Source of the DNA: Rhizopus arrhizus
Lineage: Eukaryota > Mucoromycota > Mucoromycetes > Mucorales > Rhizopodaceae
Assembly (NCBI GenBank): GCA_024220505.1
Contig: JAKZZE010000009.1
Span: 1,560,001-1,624,000 of the forward strand
DNA: 64,000 nucleotides
Direction: 5' to 3'
Below, one piece after another: positions 36,585 through 48,457 of the stretch. Both the position numbers and the translations under genes were made by a program. Position 1 is the stretch's first letter. Each line of letters opens with the position of its first letter. The notes under the pieces are model-generated. The model was not told where the DNA came from. It made no database searches and saw only the letters and a list, made by a program, of their open reading frames with translations.

Positions 36585-37577
36585 TCAAGATCGAATGGAG
36601 CGCATAAAAATAAAAGTTACATAAATGTGCGCCCGTACCAGGCCAATCTGTTAGGAAGTCAATGCAAAGAAAAAACTCCTTTGGGATCGAGGGTAAAAAG
36701 TGTAAAAGGGAAAGAATGGACAAAGCCATCAAAGGAAAGTTAAAGGATTCGACTGAGGCATATAAGAAGCTTCTGGCCATGTGGGTGCTTAGTAGAAATG
36801 TGCTATCATGGTGCATTTGGTCTAATTCGTGCAGGATTAAGCACATAATCGACCATCGCTGTGACCTGGAGAGGGCAATCCCAAAGGGAACCAAAGGACA
36901 TAGTGGGAACATATTCATAAGAAATAATGAATCTTTTATGGTTTCGAGTATAAATAGGCGTCGGCCCATAGTAAGGCAGTTGACAGTACGGTTCTTTGAG
37001 AGGTGCTGTGCGGGATGGCTGGAACATCCTCTAGACTTGCCATCAGGTATCCATCTTAATCTCTAATGTATACAGCGATAACACTCTGTATTAGACAGAG
37101 GTAACCACATAATGGGATCTAAAGACACAGATCGGATGCAGCTAGAAAATAATTTAGAGTTTTGGCTCTGCTGATGTTTATTCAGCTTTCGTTGCAAGAA
37201 ATGCCGTTTAGTAGCCTTGAATACATAAGCATAGAAGTCAATGGTGGTGGATGACACTCTATTCTAAAGCGAGGTCCTAGACAGGATATATTATTGGTGT
37301 CCTCTAGCGCTGTAAGCCCGTCTGATATGGATGCCTTGCGCTTCATCAAGACCATGAAGTTGAGAGGCTGTGAAGTGATTGATGACTGGACTGTATTTTA
37401 GCTGCGAACGCACGATGTGCGCATGGAATTTAGAGAGAAATTTGAAGAAACCAGAGAGGTTTACACCAATGGATGATAGGAAGTTCATCATGGCGAGAAC
37501 CTTATAGATGCTGCGTCGAATGATTTTCTCTGGGTCAAGATGTCCACCTGGTCTGAATGGAACACCAAAGTATGCAA
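36585..37577 (-). mobile_element. LINE 3' fragment (reverse-transcriptase thumb to 3' UTR), decayed
   Basis: Minus-strand frames give YFGVPFRPGGHLDPEKII, then MNFLSSIGVNLSGFFKFLS, HIVRSQLKYSPVINHFTASQL and the RRAYSARG region, the part just after the YADD box in LINE proteins. After stops and a frame change it continues SLDPIMWLPLSNTECYRCIH, PAQHLSKNRTVNC and MCLILHELDQMHHD, matching the same parts of the LINE at 35 kb. The 3' tail has TCCCAAAGGAGTTTTTT and ends near TTGAATAAAAG. Several stops show decay. It is opposite in orientation to the 35-kb copy. Confidence 0.75.
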
Positions 37578-37866
37578 AACAACTTCATTTTTGGATCAAG
37601 TGACATCCTTTTTTGGACATACTTTTTGTACGACATCAAATTCAAAAACTGCGACTTCACTTTTTTGAAATGACTGAAAGTGTTCTTTTGTTTAGAAAGG
37701 TTGTGATACGGGTTTTGTGTATTAAGGGGTAGAAAACAAAAGCTTTTCCATGCGAGAAAAGTGTGCAATTTGTGTAGCCTGGGATTTTTTGTTATTTCTT
37801 TCCATTGTTTGATATAAACAAGTGTTCTTATTTTTTTCTTTTTTTTTTGTTTTTTTTTTCTTTTTC

Positions 37867-39146
37867 ATGTTTACAACAAAATTTATTTCTACAGATTTCA
37901 ACAACGCACAAAAAGCACTATACGAAAATAGTTTTGAAGATATGATGCGTTTTGATTCTGTCTTATTTAATCCAATGATGCCTCAAGTGAATGAATACAT
38001 GACATTGCCTATGGAACCGAAAAATGTTCAATTGCATAATAGCTTTGGTTTGGAACAGTTGAGATGCTCTGCAGGAGAAAAAGAAATGATTCTATCTGAC
38101 ATGAGACCTTCCGGATGTATGGAACCGGTCCAATCGCCTATCAACTTGTACGATTTTGCGCCATTTACGCCCATAGAAGATAGCGACATCCTTAACAACA
38201 TGTGTGATGCATTTGTTTGTGGAGGACTGGACTCATTGATGGCGGTGACACCGCAAACAAATAACTTTCTCAAAAATACATTCTTTACCGATTTACCCTC
38301 CACAGTTATTTCTGGTTACAATCATGGCTTAGAATTACCTGTCGGTTTTGATGAGCAACAACCATACTTCAACTCGGGTGCAACAACATCATCATCGCTC
38401 ATGTGTTGTGCAACACATAACATCGTGTTACCCGAGAGCAGCGTATCGCATTTACCTGATTTAGCAGCCCCAGATGAGTTTGTTTCGTCAGACGAAGACG
38501 GTAGCAGTGCAGTAGATGACCATGACTACCCAATCTGTAAAGATGGGATGTATTCTAAAGATGAGCAAAGAGAGATAAACTTAGTCAAAGAAGATGTGAC
38601 AACGGAAAGTGATCACCGACAAGTGGAACATGATGATAAAAAACATCAACAAATATTAATGAAAACAAGTCGAAAAAAACTTGCTAACAAAACCGAGGAA
38701 GAGTACACAAGAAAATGTAAAGTTAGCTATCACAAAAAAAGAAATGGAACACAAAACAGTAAACCATACAGTAAAAAACCTTGCTCACTTTATGATGACC
38801 AAAGTGATAACGAAAAAAGAACAAGAAAAAACTATGATAAGGATGTGATCAATGTCTTGATGAGCTGGTACTTGGAGCATGACGGAAAGATACCTGATAG
38901 TTCAGCAAAAGCTGATCTCGGTAAAGCAACAGGGAAATCACTAGTTCAAAGTAAGTAACATCAATACTCAAACACTTTACGAAAACGTCAAATAACACTA
39001 TTATGGTAGTCTCTACCTGGTTTCAAAACGCAAGACGCAGATACGCTCGTAAATTGGAAGATTACAGATTGTACTCCAAAAAGTACCCGGATTCTGTGTA
39101 CGATAGTGAGACTTTAGAAGCCTTTTTAAGATCAAAACAGCCATAA
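37867..39146 (+). CDS. TALE-like homeodomain transcription factor (2 exons)
   Basis: Predicted nuclear regulator of 406 residues. Exons: 37867-38950 and 39010-39146, intron 59 nt with a standard GTAAGT donor. Residues 1-330 are acidic and low in complexity with no known domain. The homeodomain lies at about residues 335-395: KRTRKNYDKDVINVLMSWY, LEHDGKIPDSSAKADLGKATG, and after the splice ISTWFQNARRRYARKLE. The Trp-Phe-x-Asn-Ala-Arg-Arg-Arg core and the longer helix 1-2 loop are TALE features, but position 50 is Gln where most TALE proteins have Ile or Gly. The ATG at 37867 was chosen; a GTG in frame upstream lies in a T-rich leader and only adds poly-Phe. Biological role unknown. It is the second homeobox gene of the window and unrelated in sequence to the first. 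Confidence 0.85.
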
Positions 39147-39468
39147 CCGTCACTTTGTACTATTCTTATATAACTTAATACCCCCAATCCAAGTTATTCC
39201 TCTCATTTGCTTTCATTAGTGACTTTGTATACATTTTGTTAAATAACTCTAGGATGAATAAATTAAAGAGACTTTATGTGTAAGCGCTGCTAAGCTACAT
39301 TGATTACTATTATTAAGGCTGTGTAATGCTTTGCTTTCGAAGTACAAAAAGAGCACTAGTGAATTTGCACTTCCTATTGACTGCTGTTACTTAAAAATTC
39401 CAAGTCAGTTGGAAAGAAAAAAGCAGTGCCGTAAAAATATTTTTTATATTTTCCATCATACACATACT

Positions 39469-42400
39469 ATGGCACCAGTATCGTCTTTTAATAAAAGAAA
39501 AGGATATAATAAGCGTGGTCCAACACCTGGATCAGTATTGCCTCGTGCAATGAAAGAAGAGCTGGAATCAGAAGGTATGAATCTATTCTTATTTGAATTA
39601 AATTTTATTGATCTGTTTTTTTTTTATTTAGAGCAAGACGATCGTAAATTTGGAAAGAAATTTATAAGCAAGATCGGGAATCGTAAAGAATTGAGAAAGC
39701 AAAAACGTGCTGAAAAAGGCAAAAGAAAGGCTGAAAGACATCAAAATAAAAAGAGATCACATCCTGCAGAACAACCTGTACAGCCTAACAAACGACAAAA
39801 GAAAGTAAGTTTTACAGAACCCGAAAAACATAAGAAAGAGGAAACTGTAAAGCGTTCATCTGGAAGCGAAGAAGAGGCTATGAAGCGTTTGTCTAAAAAG
39901 AATCCAGAGCTTTACAAATTACTGGTATCGGATAACTTGGTTAGTGGTGGAGATAAAATGATTGATGAGGATCTCGCTGAAGATGATAGAGAGATTGCCT
40001 ATTGGGAAAAGAAATTGGGAATGGACAAGAAGAAAAAGAAGCTCGGAAAAGAATTTGAAGAGGATGGTTTAATGGATATTCTTGGTAAAATGGATACCGA
40101 AACCAATGAGGTGGATGATCTTGAGTATTTAAAGGAAAAAAGACTAAAGCAAGCTCAATTGAAACAAAAATCGATGGAGAAAGAAGCTGAAAAAACTGTG
40201 GATAAATTATTTGATAGTTTTCCAAGTGATGAAGAGAGCGAAGATTTAGATGAGGGTTCAGATGAAGAATTCGACAACGACATTTTTAAAGGATTTGATA
40301 GCGAAGATGAGATGAATGATGAAGAAGATAGTGAAGAAGAAGACGATGAAGAAGAGGAAGAAGAGGAAGAAGAGGATGATGTCGATAAGGAAGGAATTAG
40401 TAGCAGTGATGAAGATGATGATATTGAGGAAGAAAGCGAAGCATCTAACGTGGATGAAATATCAGTTAAAAGTAAGAAAGACAAAGAAGATACCCAAGTA
40501 CATGCCAAGACATCAATTGAAGAGCAATCAAAAAGTGCTGTGTTGACGAAATATGTTCCTCCACATTTAAGGAAAGCAGCTTCAGGAAAGAGCGAACAAC
40601 AAATAAAATTACAGAAACAACTTCAAGGTCAACTTAACAGATTGAGTGAACTTAATATTGAAAGTATCTTGGTCGAAATCGAGAAATGCTACAGCTCATA
40701 CCCACGTCATGGTAACTTTTATTACTATTCTTTAAATTGTATTTATTAACTATTATTTAGATGTCACTTCAACTATCACTGAACTAATCATCAGCTCTAT
40801 TTCACAAAGATCAAACCTATTGGATTCATTTGTAATCACATATGCCACTATTGTTGCTAGTCTCTATCGTTTGATTGGCATTGAATTTGGTAAATTAGAA
40901 GAACACAATTCATTGTATATCATACAGTTTCTTACTTTATTATTGCCATGTAGCTGCTCACTTTGTTCAAACGCTTGTTGAGACTTATGAAAAGGAACAC
41001 AACAAATGTAGAAGGATAAATAAGCTTGATGATAACGAAGGATCAGAAGGATATAAAGAGACAAAAAACCTGCTTACACTGATTTTGGAATTATATAACT
41101 TTCAAGTTATATCATGTATCCTTATTTACGATCTAGTTCGTGTATTAATTGGTGAGCTTGATGAAGGCAATGTTGAACTTTTACTGCGTATTATTAGAAG
41201 TAAGTATATTATGTAAAAGTGTGTCGATTTTTTCTAATTATTTTTTTTCCAGCCGCGGGAGCTGAATTGCGTAGTGATGATCCTGCATCTTTGAAGCATA
41301 TTATTGATGAAATCCAAAAAGAAACTGCTAAACGCAATCCCTCAACAATTTCGTAAGTTTGTTTGAAAAATATTTAATTACTGATATTTAACCAAATTTT
41401 TTTTTCTACAGTATTCGTCATAAATTTATGCTTGAAACAATTGCTGATGTAAAAAACAACAAAATCAAGAATAAACAAACAGCTGCTGGTACAGGTGATA
41501 AAGAATTAGCTTTAAAAATGAAGAAATTTCTGAATGGATTGTCAAAGAAAAGAGTATTCCGCAGCACCGAGCCTTTGCGTGTCAGCTTGGAAGATATTCA
41601 CAATGTTGAAACTAAGGGTAAATGGTGGCTTGTTGGTGCTTCATGGAAAGATAATTTAGTTGGCACGGAAAGCAAATACAGTTCAAATAAGATGCCTGAT
41701 GATTTAAAGAAAGATCAATCAATGCAAGAAGCACTCTTGAAGCTCGCAAGAAAACAAGGGATGAATACAGATATTCGTAGAACCATTTTTATCACAATTA
41801 TGAGTGCAGAGGTTTGTTAAGCTACTTGCCCTTTTTGTTTCTTTAGTCAGTTAATTATGATGACATAGGATTATTTAGATGCATTTGAAAAGTTATTGAA
41901 ATTGGGTCTGAACGAAATACAGCAGAGAGAAATTTGTCGTGTGATGTTGCAATGTACAGGAAATGTAAGGGAACAAAAAATATGCGTGTAACGATCAGAC
42001 TGTTTGACAATCGCTTTATTAGGAAAAAACCTTCAATCCATATTATATGCTTGTTAGTAAGAGATTATGTGAAGTGGACCACTCTTTTAAAGTGACTTTT
42101 CAATATTGTCTGTGGGATTTCCTTCGTGAATGTGGTGAAAGTGACGTAGGTGGTTTGGAGCGAAGTTCCAATGAAAATTATGTTGAATCCAAAGATATTC
42201 GATTAAGCAGAATTGTAAACATGGCAAAGTTCTATGCTTCATTAATTGCTGATGGTGCCTTGACTCTTGTCATTTTAAAAAGCGTGAATTTTATGAATTT
42301 ACAAAAGAATGGCCGTATTTTCTTGGAGACATTGTTTGCAAACATATTTTTACAATTACATGCTGGAGGAGCACAGGCAGTTGCAAACATATTTGGCAGA

Positions 42401-42550
42401 GTACGCGAATTTAGAACTCTTTCTCAAGGTCTTTTGTTTTTCATGTTGGGAACTGTCGTTCAATGCAAAAAATCTGGGCTTGAACAAGAAGAGATAGAAA
42501 AGGTTCAATGGGGATGTAAAATAGCTAAAGAGGTTTTGAATGGAAAATAA
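39469..42550 (+). CDS. NOM1: nucleolar MIF4G/MA3 protein NOM1 (Sgd1 type), 8 exons
   Basis: Nucleolar protein needed for 40S subunit biogenesis; it targets PP1 in animals. Exons: 39469-39574, 39632-40711, 40761-40889, 40954-41199, 41253-41352, 41412-41811, 41869-41964, 42023-42550, giving 894 residues. The N-terminus is basic (FNKRKGYNKRGPTPGSV), then Lys-rich with KKFISKIGNRKELRKQKR. A long Asp/Glu tract (about 275-335) precedes KYVPPHLRK, the MIF4G domain (about 370-600, starting LNRLSELNIESILVEIEKCY) and the MA3 domain (about 675-790, with IRRTIFITIMSAEDYLDAFEKLL). The first intron is 57 nt and open in frame, so a retained form would still be translatable. CWC22, 10 kb away, shares the MIF4G-MA3 order; both match their own families better than each other. 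Confidence 0.93.
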
Positions 42551-42697
42551 TAATAATAATAAAAAAAAATGGTATTTTGTTATTCTAGAATAAAAAATAG
42601 GTGCCATTTAGACGATATTTCAATTAATAATTTTGTTGCTAAAAAGTAAAATCAGTTTATGAGATTCTTCTTTTTCTCTCTTTCTTCTTTGTTGCAA

Positions 42698-45132
42698 ATG
42701 AAAAAAACCTTGTTGGTTATCTCTACAATTCTTGGAATAACTACAGCATTTGATGTAAATTTAAATAATGTTCGTATAAAGCTGACTATTGCATTAAGCA
42801 CTTTTTATTCTAGAATGCTTGTAATCATAACATTGTAGGCTGTAAGTACAAACATGCTTTTTAATAGCCAAATAATAAATATACATAAAAAAAGATTGGG
42901 GACAGAATTCTTTTGGTGCTGCCAATGGTCAGGATAGATCCGGCTGGCAAAAGTCCATAAGCTTTTATTGTGATGATGATTCTGTTGACGTATTCCCAAT
43001 TTCTTTTTTAACAACTTTCTTCGGTCCTGATGGTACACCCCAAATCAACCTTGCCAATGTAGAAAAAATAAGAATATGTATTATTACAGCAGATTAATAA
43101 TTTCTTCCTTAGACGTGTAATAACGTTGATAATGCTACTTTTCCAGGAACTACTCTAGCCAATTGTCAAACAATGGCCCCTGATATTAAGTATTGCCAAT
43201 CAAAGGGCAAGTTAGTTACCCTTTCTTTGGGTGGGGCTACGGGCGGTGTTGGATTCCAATCTGATTCTCAAGCTACTTCATTTGCTGATACTATTTGGAA
43301 TCTATTTCTTGGTGGTGAATCATCCATTCGTCCATTTGGTGATGCTATCTTAGACGGGTATACTTGCTTTCTAACAGACTCATCTTAAACAAAATATCTA
43401 AACCCCTCATGTGTATATAGTATTGATTTGGATATTGAAGGTGGCGGATCTAATCGTAGGTGTACATAAAAAATAAAAAGAAAAGGTACAGATAACTTCG
43501 TTTATACGTGCATATAGACTATACAACTTTTTTGCAAGCGCTAAGCTCACATTTTGTCAACGCTCCAAAAAAGTATTACATTACTGCCGCTCCGCAATGT
43601 GTGTTCCCTGATGCCAACCTCCAAGCTACCTTAAATAGTTTTCCATTTGACGCGATCTATGTTCAATTCTGTAAAGCATTTATAATTTAGAAAGCACAAG
43701 AACTAACTCACTTTTAAAATTAAACAAAGACAACAATCCTTGTGGTCTTCAATTTTTTAACACAACTCAGTGGAACTTTGGTGTCTGGGATAATTGGGCA
43801 CGTACCTCATCTCCCAATCCTAATGTGAAAGTTTATATAGGTGCTCCTGCCAGTTCTTCAGCTGCTGGTAGTGGTTATGTATCTGCCACGTCTCTGCTTG
43901 GCATTGCTTTAGATACAAGAAATAACTTTCCTAGTTTTGGAGGTGTTATGTTTTGGGGTAAAGTTAGAAGGAAAAAAAGCTTCCAAACCTTACTTCAAAA
44001 GAGTGTTTCTTATAATTTAGTTTGAACAGATGTTTCTCAAGCATACGGAAATAACAAATTTGGGGCTTTTCTAAAGAATGGATTATCCTCTGGCTCAAGC
44101 TGTAATGGCAAGTTTAATTTCTTACCATGTACTGCACCTGCTTATGTTAGTGGTACTGGTTATAGTGGAGGAAGCAGAGTTTCTTATAAGTAAGCTATTA
44201 AGCATGAATTTATATTTACGTTATCAACTAATATTGTTTAAAAAACAGTGGATATACTTGGATTGTAAGTTCAAAGTATATACTAAATTTTTCAACTAAC
44301 TTTAAATAACAATAGGCTAGATGGTATGCCTCTTCGGCTCCTTCCTCTAGTCCTAGCTCAGAATGGGTGCCTATAATGGCATGCTCCAATGACAATAGTG
44401 GTTCAACTTCCGGATCTTATACTTCCAAAACATTGCCATCTGGTACCAATACCTCCTCATCTAGAATTAGTATATCTAGTGCTCCTCAAACAGTCCAGCC
44501 ATCTGCTAGCATATCTACTACTATATTTTATACTAAAACTAGCGATGTCCCAAGCACAACATCCACTGCAATAATCTCATCACGTTGTGCTAGCACCCTC
44601 CCTTGGTCTCCTTCAGTCGCCTATACTGGTGGAGGCAATGTTTATTACAACAATGCTATTTGGAGAGCAAAATGGTGGTCTCAAAATGATGTCCCCGGAG
44701 GCATCGCTGGCGTTTGGGAAAAGGTTGAATCTTGCGAACCAGAGAGAACATTGTCTTCTCGATTTATCCTGAGAGGTAAAATATAAAGCAAGTAATCATA
44801 CAGCTCAGTTAAAGTGTTTCTTTTAGCGGCCTCACAAATCGATTGTAAGCGGGACATTTTAAGATGGAGTAAACTTAAGAACTATACAAAGGGGAATAGA
44901 GTGTTTTATAAGTAAGCGCCGACGAGAAAACGAAAGGAACTTTTAAATAATTATCTATTTTATAGAGGAGTAATTTATGCTGCTTCTAGGCCTAACCTTG
45001 TAAGATGTCACTATAGCACATATGTACTATTCGCTAACTTTTTCCTTTTTTTTTTTTTCGCTTTTGCATAAATAGAATCAACAACCAAACATCAACTCTT
45101 TTGATTGGGAAAAGGGAAGCAGCTGTGTTTAA
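42698..45132 (+). CDS. secreted GH18 chitinase with three CBM5/12-like modules, 13 exons
   Basis: Hydrolyses chitin, probably in cell-wall remodelling or nutrient use. Exons: 42698-42754, 42814-42841, 42895-43058, 43114-43357, 43421-43455, 43518-43670, 43730-43957, 44030-44189, 44249-44264, 44316-44775, 44827-44911, 44966-45000, 45076-45132, giving 573 residues. The signal peptide is [17 protein letters not shown]; an upstream in-frame ATG (42659) would add 13 residues. The GH18 barrel has [22 protein letters not shown] and the catalytic [10 protein letters not shown], with Glu as acid. Three C-terminal Trp/Tyr-rich chitin-binding modules follow (about 330-395, 465-520, 525-573), separated by Ser/Thr linkers. 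Without splicing, the tail would be lost. The 28- and 16-nt exons are supported by phase and by the conserved residues they restore. Class III/V assignment: class III-like. Confidence 0.9.
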
Positions 45133-45401
45133 GTTTATTTTTTGTACAAAAACAAAAAAAAAAGAAGCGATATCCTCAAATTTTATAAATTACTTGCTAT
45201 ACCTTATATTTATTTTCACATCTAACCTGAATGCTTCATATTAAAATATAAATCTCATTAATAAAGCAAAGGTCTTTAAATTATAATACACCCTTCTTGT
45301 TTATTGGACATATTCTAAAAGGTTGCTCCAAAGGTAATGTGGGTTATATAAAAAATGAGGAGGTATAGATGTCGCACAGAGATGGTAATGTATTTGTAGA
45401 T

Positions 45402-46806
45402 TTACTGTTGGAGTGTTCCAAAAATATGGTTACTTGATTCAGCTGGTAGTACTTTACGCACACCAGCAAATCCTCTTCGATCACCTTTCCTCATCATAAT
45501 TTTCCAATTGGCCTTTAGATTGCTTAAAACTCTTTCAATCTCCTCATTATGATCAGGTGAAGATGCCAAGAGAGAAGTCATCTGGAGCATTTTAGCAGCA
45601 GTTGCAGCAGGGTTCTGTGAAGATCCAAAATCAGTAAATAATTTGTTGAATACATCTAAACAGACTGTGTTAATCACATAATTAAATACGCAACCTCCTG
45701 TCTTTTACCTTCAAGTCGTTTTGTTTGTAATAGAATAACATTGTCCCTGAAACTTCTCATGGCCATATTTCTTACATTCCATGCTTCAGCTTCATCAGCA
45801 GATCGATATATAATGTCTGTTTGAAGAGGCAAGAAGACAGCCTCAAAATAAGGCAATGCATATGAGAAGAAAAATGACCATTGCTCAACTAATCTGTCTA
45901 ATAACTTTTCATCTGTTACGCCAAACATTTTAGAGTTCAAAGTAAACATGCCATCTCTTAATAACGCTTCTATGTCATGATAAAATTGAGGTGACATGGG
46001 ATCTGATAAGCAACGCCTGATTGTTACTTTTGGTTAAAACTTCAAATAAAAAAAATATGAAGAGTAAAATACTATTACCTCAACAACTCATTTAAATCTT
46101 CAATAGAGCCCTTTACTCCCTCTCCATTGAACAACGGTAATACACGGACACAGAGAGTTTGCCAAGCATCTTCCTGAGAACTTGTAAACACACCACTGTT
46201 ACCACTGTTATTGTTTGCATTATTCAAGTACATGGTGGATGTGATACTGCTCATGTTACTGAAGCTATTTTGTCTATGGTATTGTGTAGATGTCGTTGTT
46301 GGTGCTGCCATAGATTGAAATGACACACTACCACCTACGACGGTATTATTGCTTGCAGCATTAGATGGGGAGAAATAAAAGTTGGAACCACTGGGTGAAG
46401 AAGGAGAAATAATGTCCTCTCCTCTTAAATGCATCGTTGACCTTTCTACATCACGAGCAATTAGTTTTGCGTCCAGCGCATTGAGCGATTTATGTATAGA
46501 AGGCGACGTTACGGGCGAAGTTGGTCTCTGCGTGCACTGCGACATTGATCTGTCAAGGCTGGCGGAACTGGACTGTCTTTGAGAGCGACCGTTATGATTG
46601 CTTGGATGCCTGATTATTTGATTACTACCACCACTAGGTGGTGATTGAATGGTGGGTGTGTTTTGAACATAAGATGCACTTTGAGGAGATGTACTTTCAG
46701 ATTTACCGATACTTGTTGATAGAAACGAAGAATTTGAAGATGGGGAAGAAGAAATGACTATGTCATCAAAAGATGCTCGATGAGTTGCTGAAATGGGTAA
46801 TGACAT
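45402..46806 (-). CDS. HbrB/PRR5-like TORC2 subunit, 3 exons
   Basis: Likely accessory subunit of TOR complex 2 (Bit61/Bit2 in yeast, PROTOR in animals), acting at the plasma membrane. Exons: 46806-46079, 46016-45709, 45664-45402, giving 432 residues. The N-terminal half is Ser/Asn/Gln-rich and probably disordered, with many potential phosphosites. The HbrB domain spans about 225-432 and begins DAWQTLCVRVLPLFNGEGVKGSIEDLNELLRR; it continues LVEQWSFFFSYALPYFEAVFLPLQ and RSFRDNVILLQTKRLE. Intron 2 is only 44 nt; the donor was chosen by phase. The ATG before SLPISATHR is the first plausible start; a short extra 5' exon cannot be excluded. It converges on the chitinase gene. Confidence 0.85.
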
Positions 46807-47525
46807 TAATATAAAAAGGAAAAGGAGTGGAACATTTTTGTTTTCTATTGATTTTTTTGGATTACTGAAAATTGATTCGCTTATTTTTTTGAAATTATTC
46901 ACACATAATTTCAAAATCAGTTCGTACTTTCATAATTTAGTTTCTCTAATACAGTGCTTCCATCATCAAATGGATAAATAATTTGAATAGTATTAATGAT
47001 AATAAATCTTTGTTTATACAGGAATAAGTTTTTTTTTAAATAATCAATTATACTCGCATAGTATATTTGCTTTAGATCATTATTATTTAGATAATCGTAA
47101 ATATTTTTTTGTATAAGTTTAAACTTTATTGAACAAGATGATTGTAAATATAGTAAAAAGATGTTTTTTTGTCTGCTTTACTAATTCGGACTAATGGATA
47201 CATTATTGAATAGCAAAATCCAAAATGTATTATGAAATAGGTGACGAAAAAAAAGACAATGTGACTCAATTTTTTGGTTATTCCAGCTAAATGATAAGAA
47301 TCTTTATAACATGATCGCTAATTCTAACAGACTCTGCTGAGTACACATTTTTTAAGCTAATGAATAAGCTTGCTTTAGGGCTTTGACCTTCTAACATGAT
47401 CATAAATATGATAAGCTCAATGCTCAAAAATTATCAAAGGAACGCCCATATCTAACTCCGATTAAACACTCTCAACATTTCAACCTACAACCCACCTTTC
47501 AAAAAAAAAAATCTTTTCTTTGAAC
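46807..47525. promoter_or_regulatory. 719-bp divergent intergenic region, HbrB gene / NDUFAF1
   Basis: It must contain both promoters. No TATA box or repeated motif stands out; AT-rich throughout, with an A run close before NDUFAF1. Confidence 0.35.
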
Positions 47526-48383
47526 ATGTTTTCAATTTTTCGACGAACAGCTGTAGAATTTACTGAATCAAGTATAAAAGGTATTTTGACATATATACAG
47601 TAACATGCTTACTTTTACGTATTCACTCTCATTTAAAGCTTTCAACATGGACGGCCTGAAAGGCTGGCAAAAAGAAATGCCATTGGCATCTCTCAACACA
47701 AAAAATGATCTTTCTGGTTGGGTTACTGGCTGCGACAAAGATATTGGTGGATTTTCTGAGGCACATTTAGAAGTAACACCTGAAGGGACAGGAAAGTTCC
47801 ATGGAAATATCTCTCTTGAACTTCCTGCCAATCCAGAAATAAAGCAAAGTGGCTATGCCGCCCTTCGTACAAAAGTAAGCAGACAGACATACAAAAAGGT
47901 CAAAACATATAAAATACGTTTGTATAGCAAAGAGAACAGACTTTATTTGGAACACCTTGCTGGGATACTACCTTATTTCGTTATTTAGCTTTACGAGTGA
48001 AAGGGGACAACAGAAGATACTTTGTAAATATTCAAACAGACGGCGTAGTAAAGACAGATTTATTTCAACATCGCTTATTTTTACGTACACCTGGAAAATG
48101 GGAAACAGTGATGGTAAGCAGCATATACTCGATAAAGGGAGCTTTTACTAAAAATTGTGATTAGATTCCATTTAAAGATTTCGTTTTGACTAACAATGGA
48201 ATGATTCAACAGGATCAAATTGAGATGTTTAGACAAAAAGTAAGAACAGTTGGTATTTCATTAATGGACCGTCAAGAGGGACCTTTCAAAATTGAAATTG
48301 ATTGGGTTAAGGCCATGAATACTGAATTTACAGAGGGTGACATGGACCGCATTCCTCCAAAGGAAAAAACTGAACACTATTAA
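47526..48383 (+). CDS. NDUFAF1: complex I intermediate-associated protein 30 (CIA30), 4 exons
   Basis: Mitochondrial assembly factor for respiratory complex I, 227 residues. Exons: 47526-47580, 47639-47874, 47940-48113, 48165-48383. A short basic leader (MFSIFRRTAVEF) fits a mitochondrial targeting signal. The CIA30 domain fills the rest: LSGWVTGCDKDIGGFSEAHL, GYAALRTK followed after the splice by TLFGTPCWDTTLFRYLALRV, RYFVNIQTDG, then GKWETVMIPFKDFVLTNNG and VGISLMDRQEGPFKIEIDWV. Its presence implies an energy-conserving complex I, as expected for this lineage and unlike yeast. The tubulin cofactor gene begins 74 bases after the stop codon. Confidence 0.92.
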
Positions 48384-48457
48384 ACGCATTAACAAATCAT
48401 CGGACTTTGAATAAAAACATAAAAAGCTTCACTGCACCTTTTTTTTTTTTTTATAAA

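Noticed and set aside
40155..40508. Long minus-strand Ser-rich frame
   Set aside because: It is the antisense of the Asp/Glu tract of NOM1.
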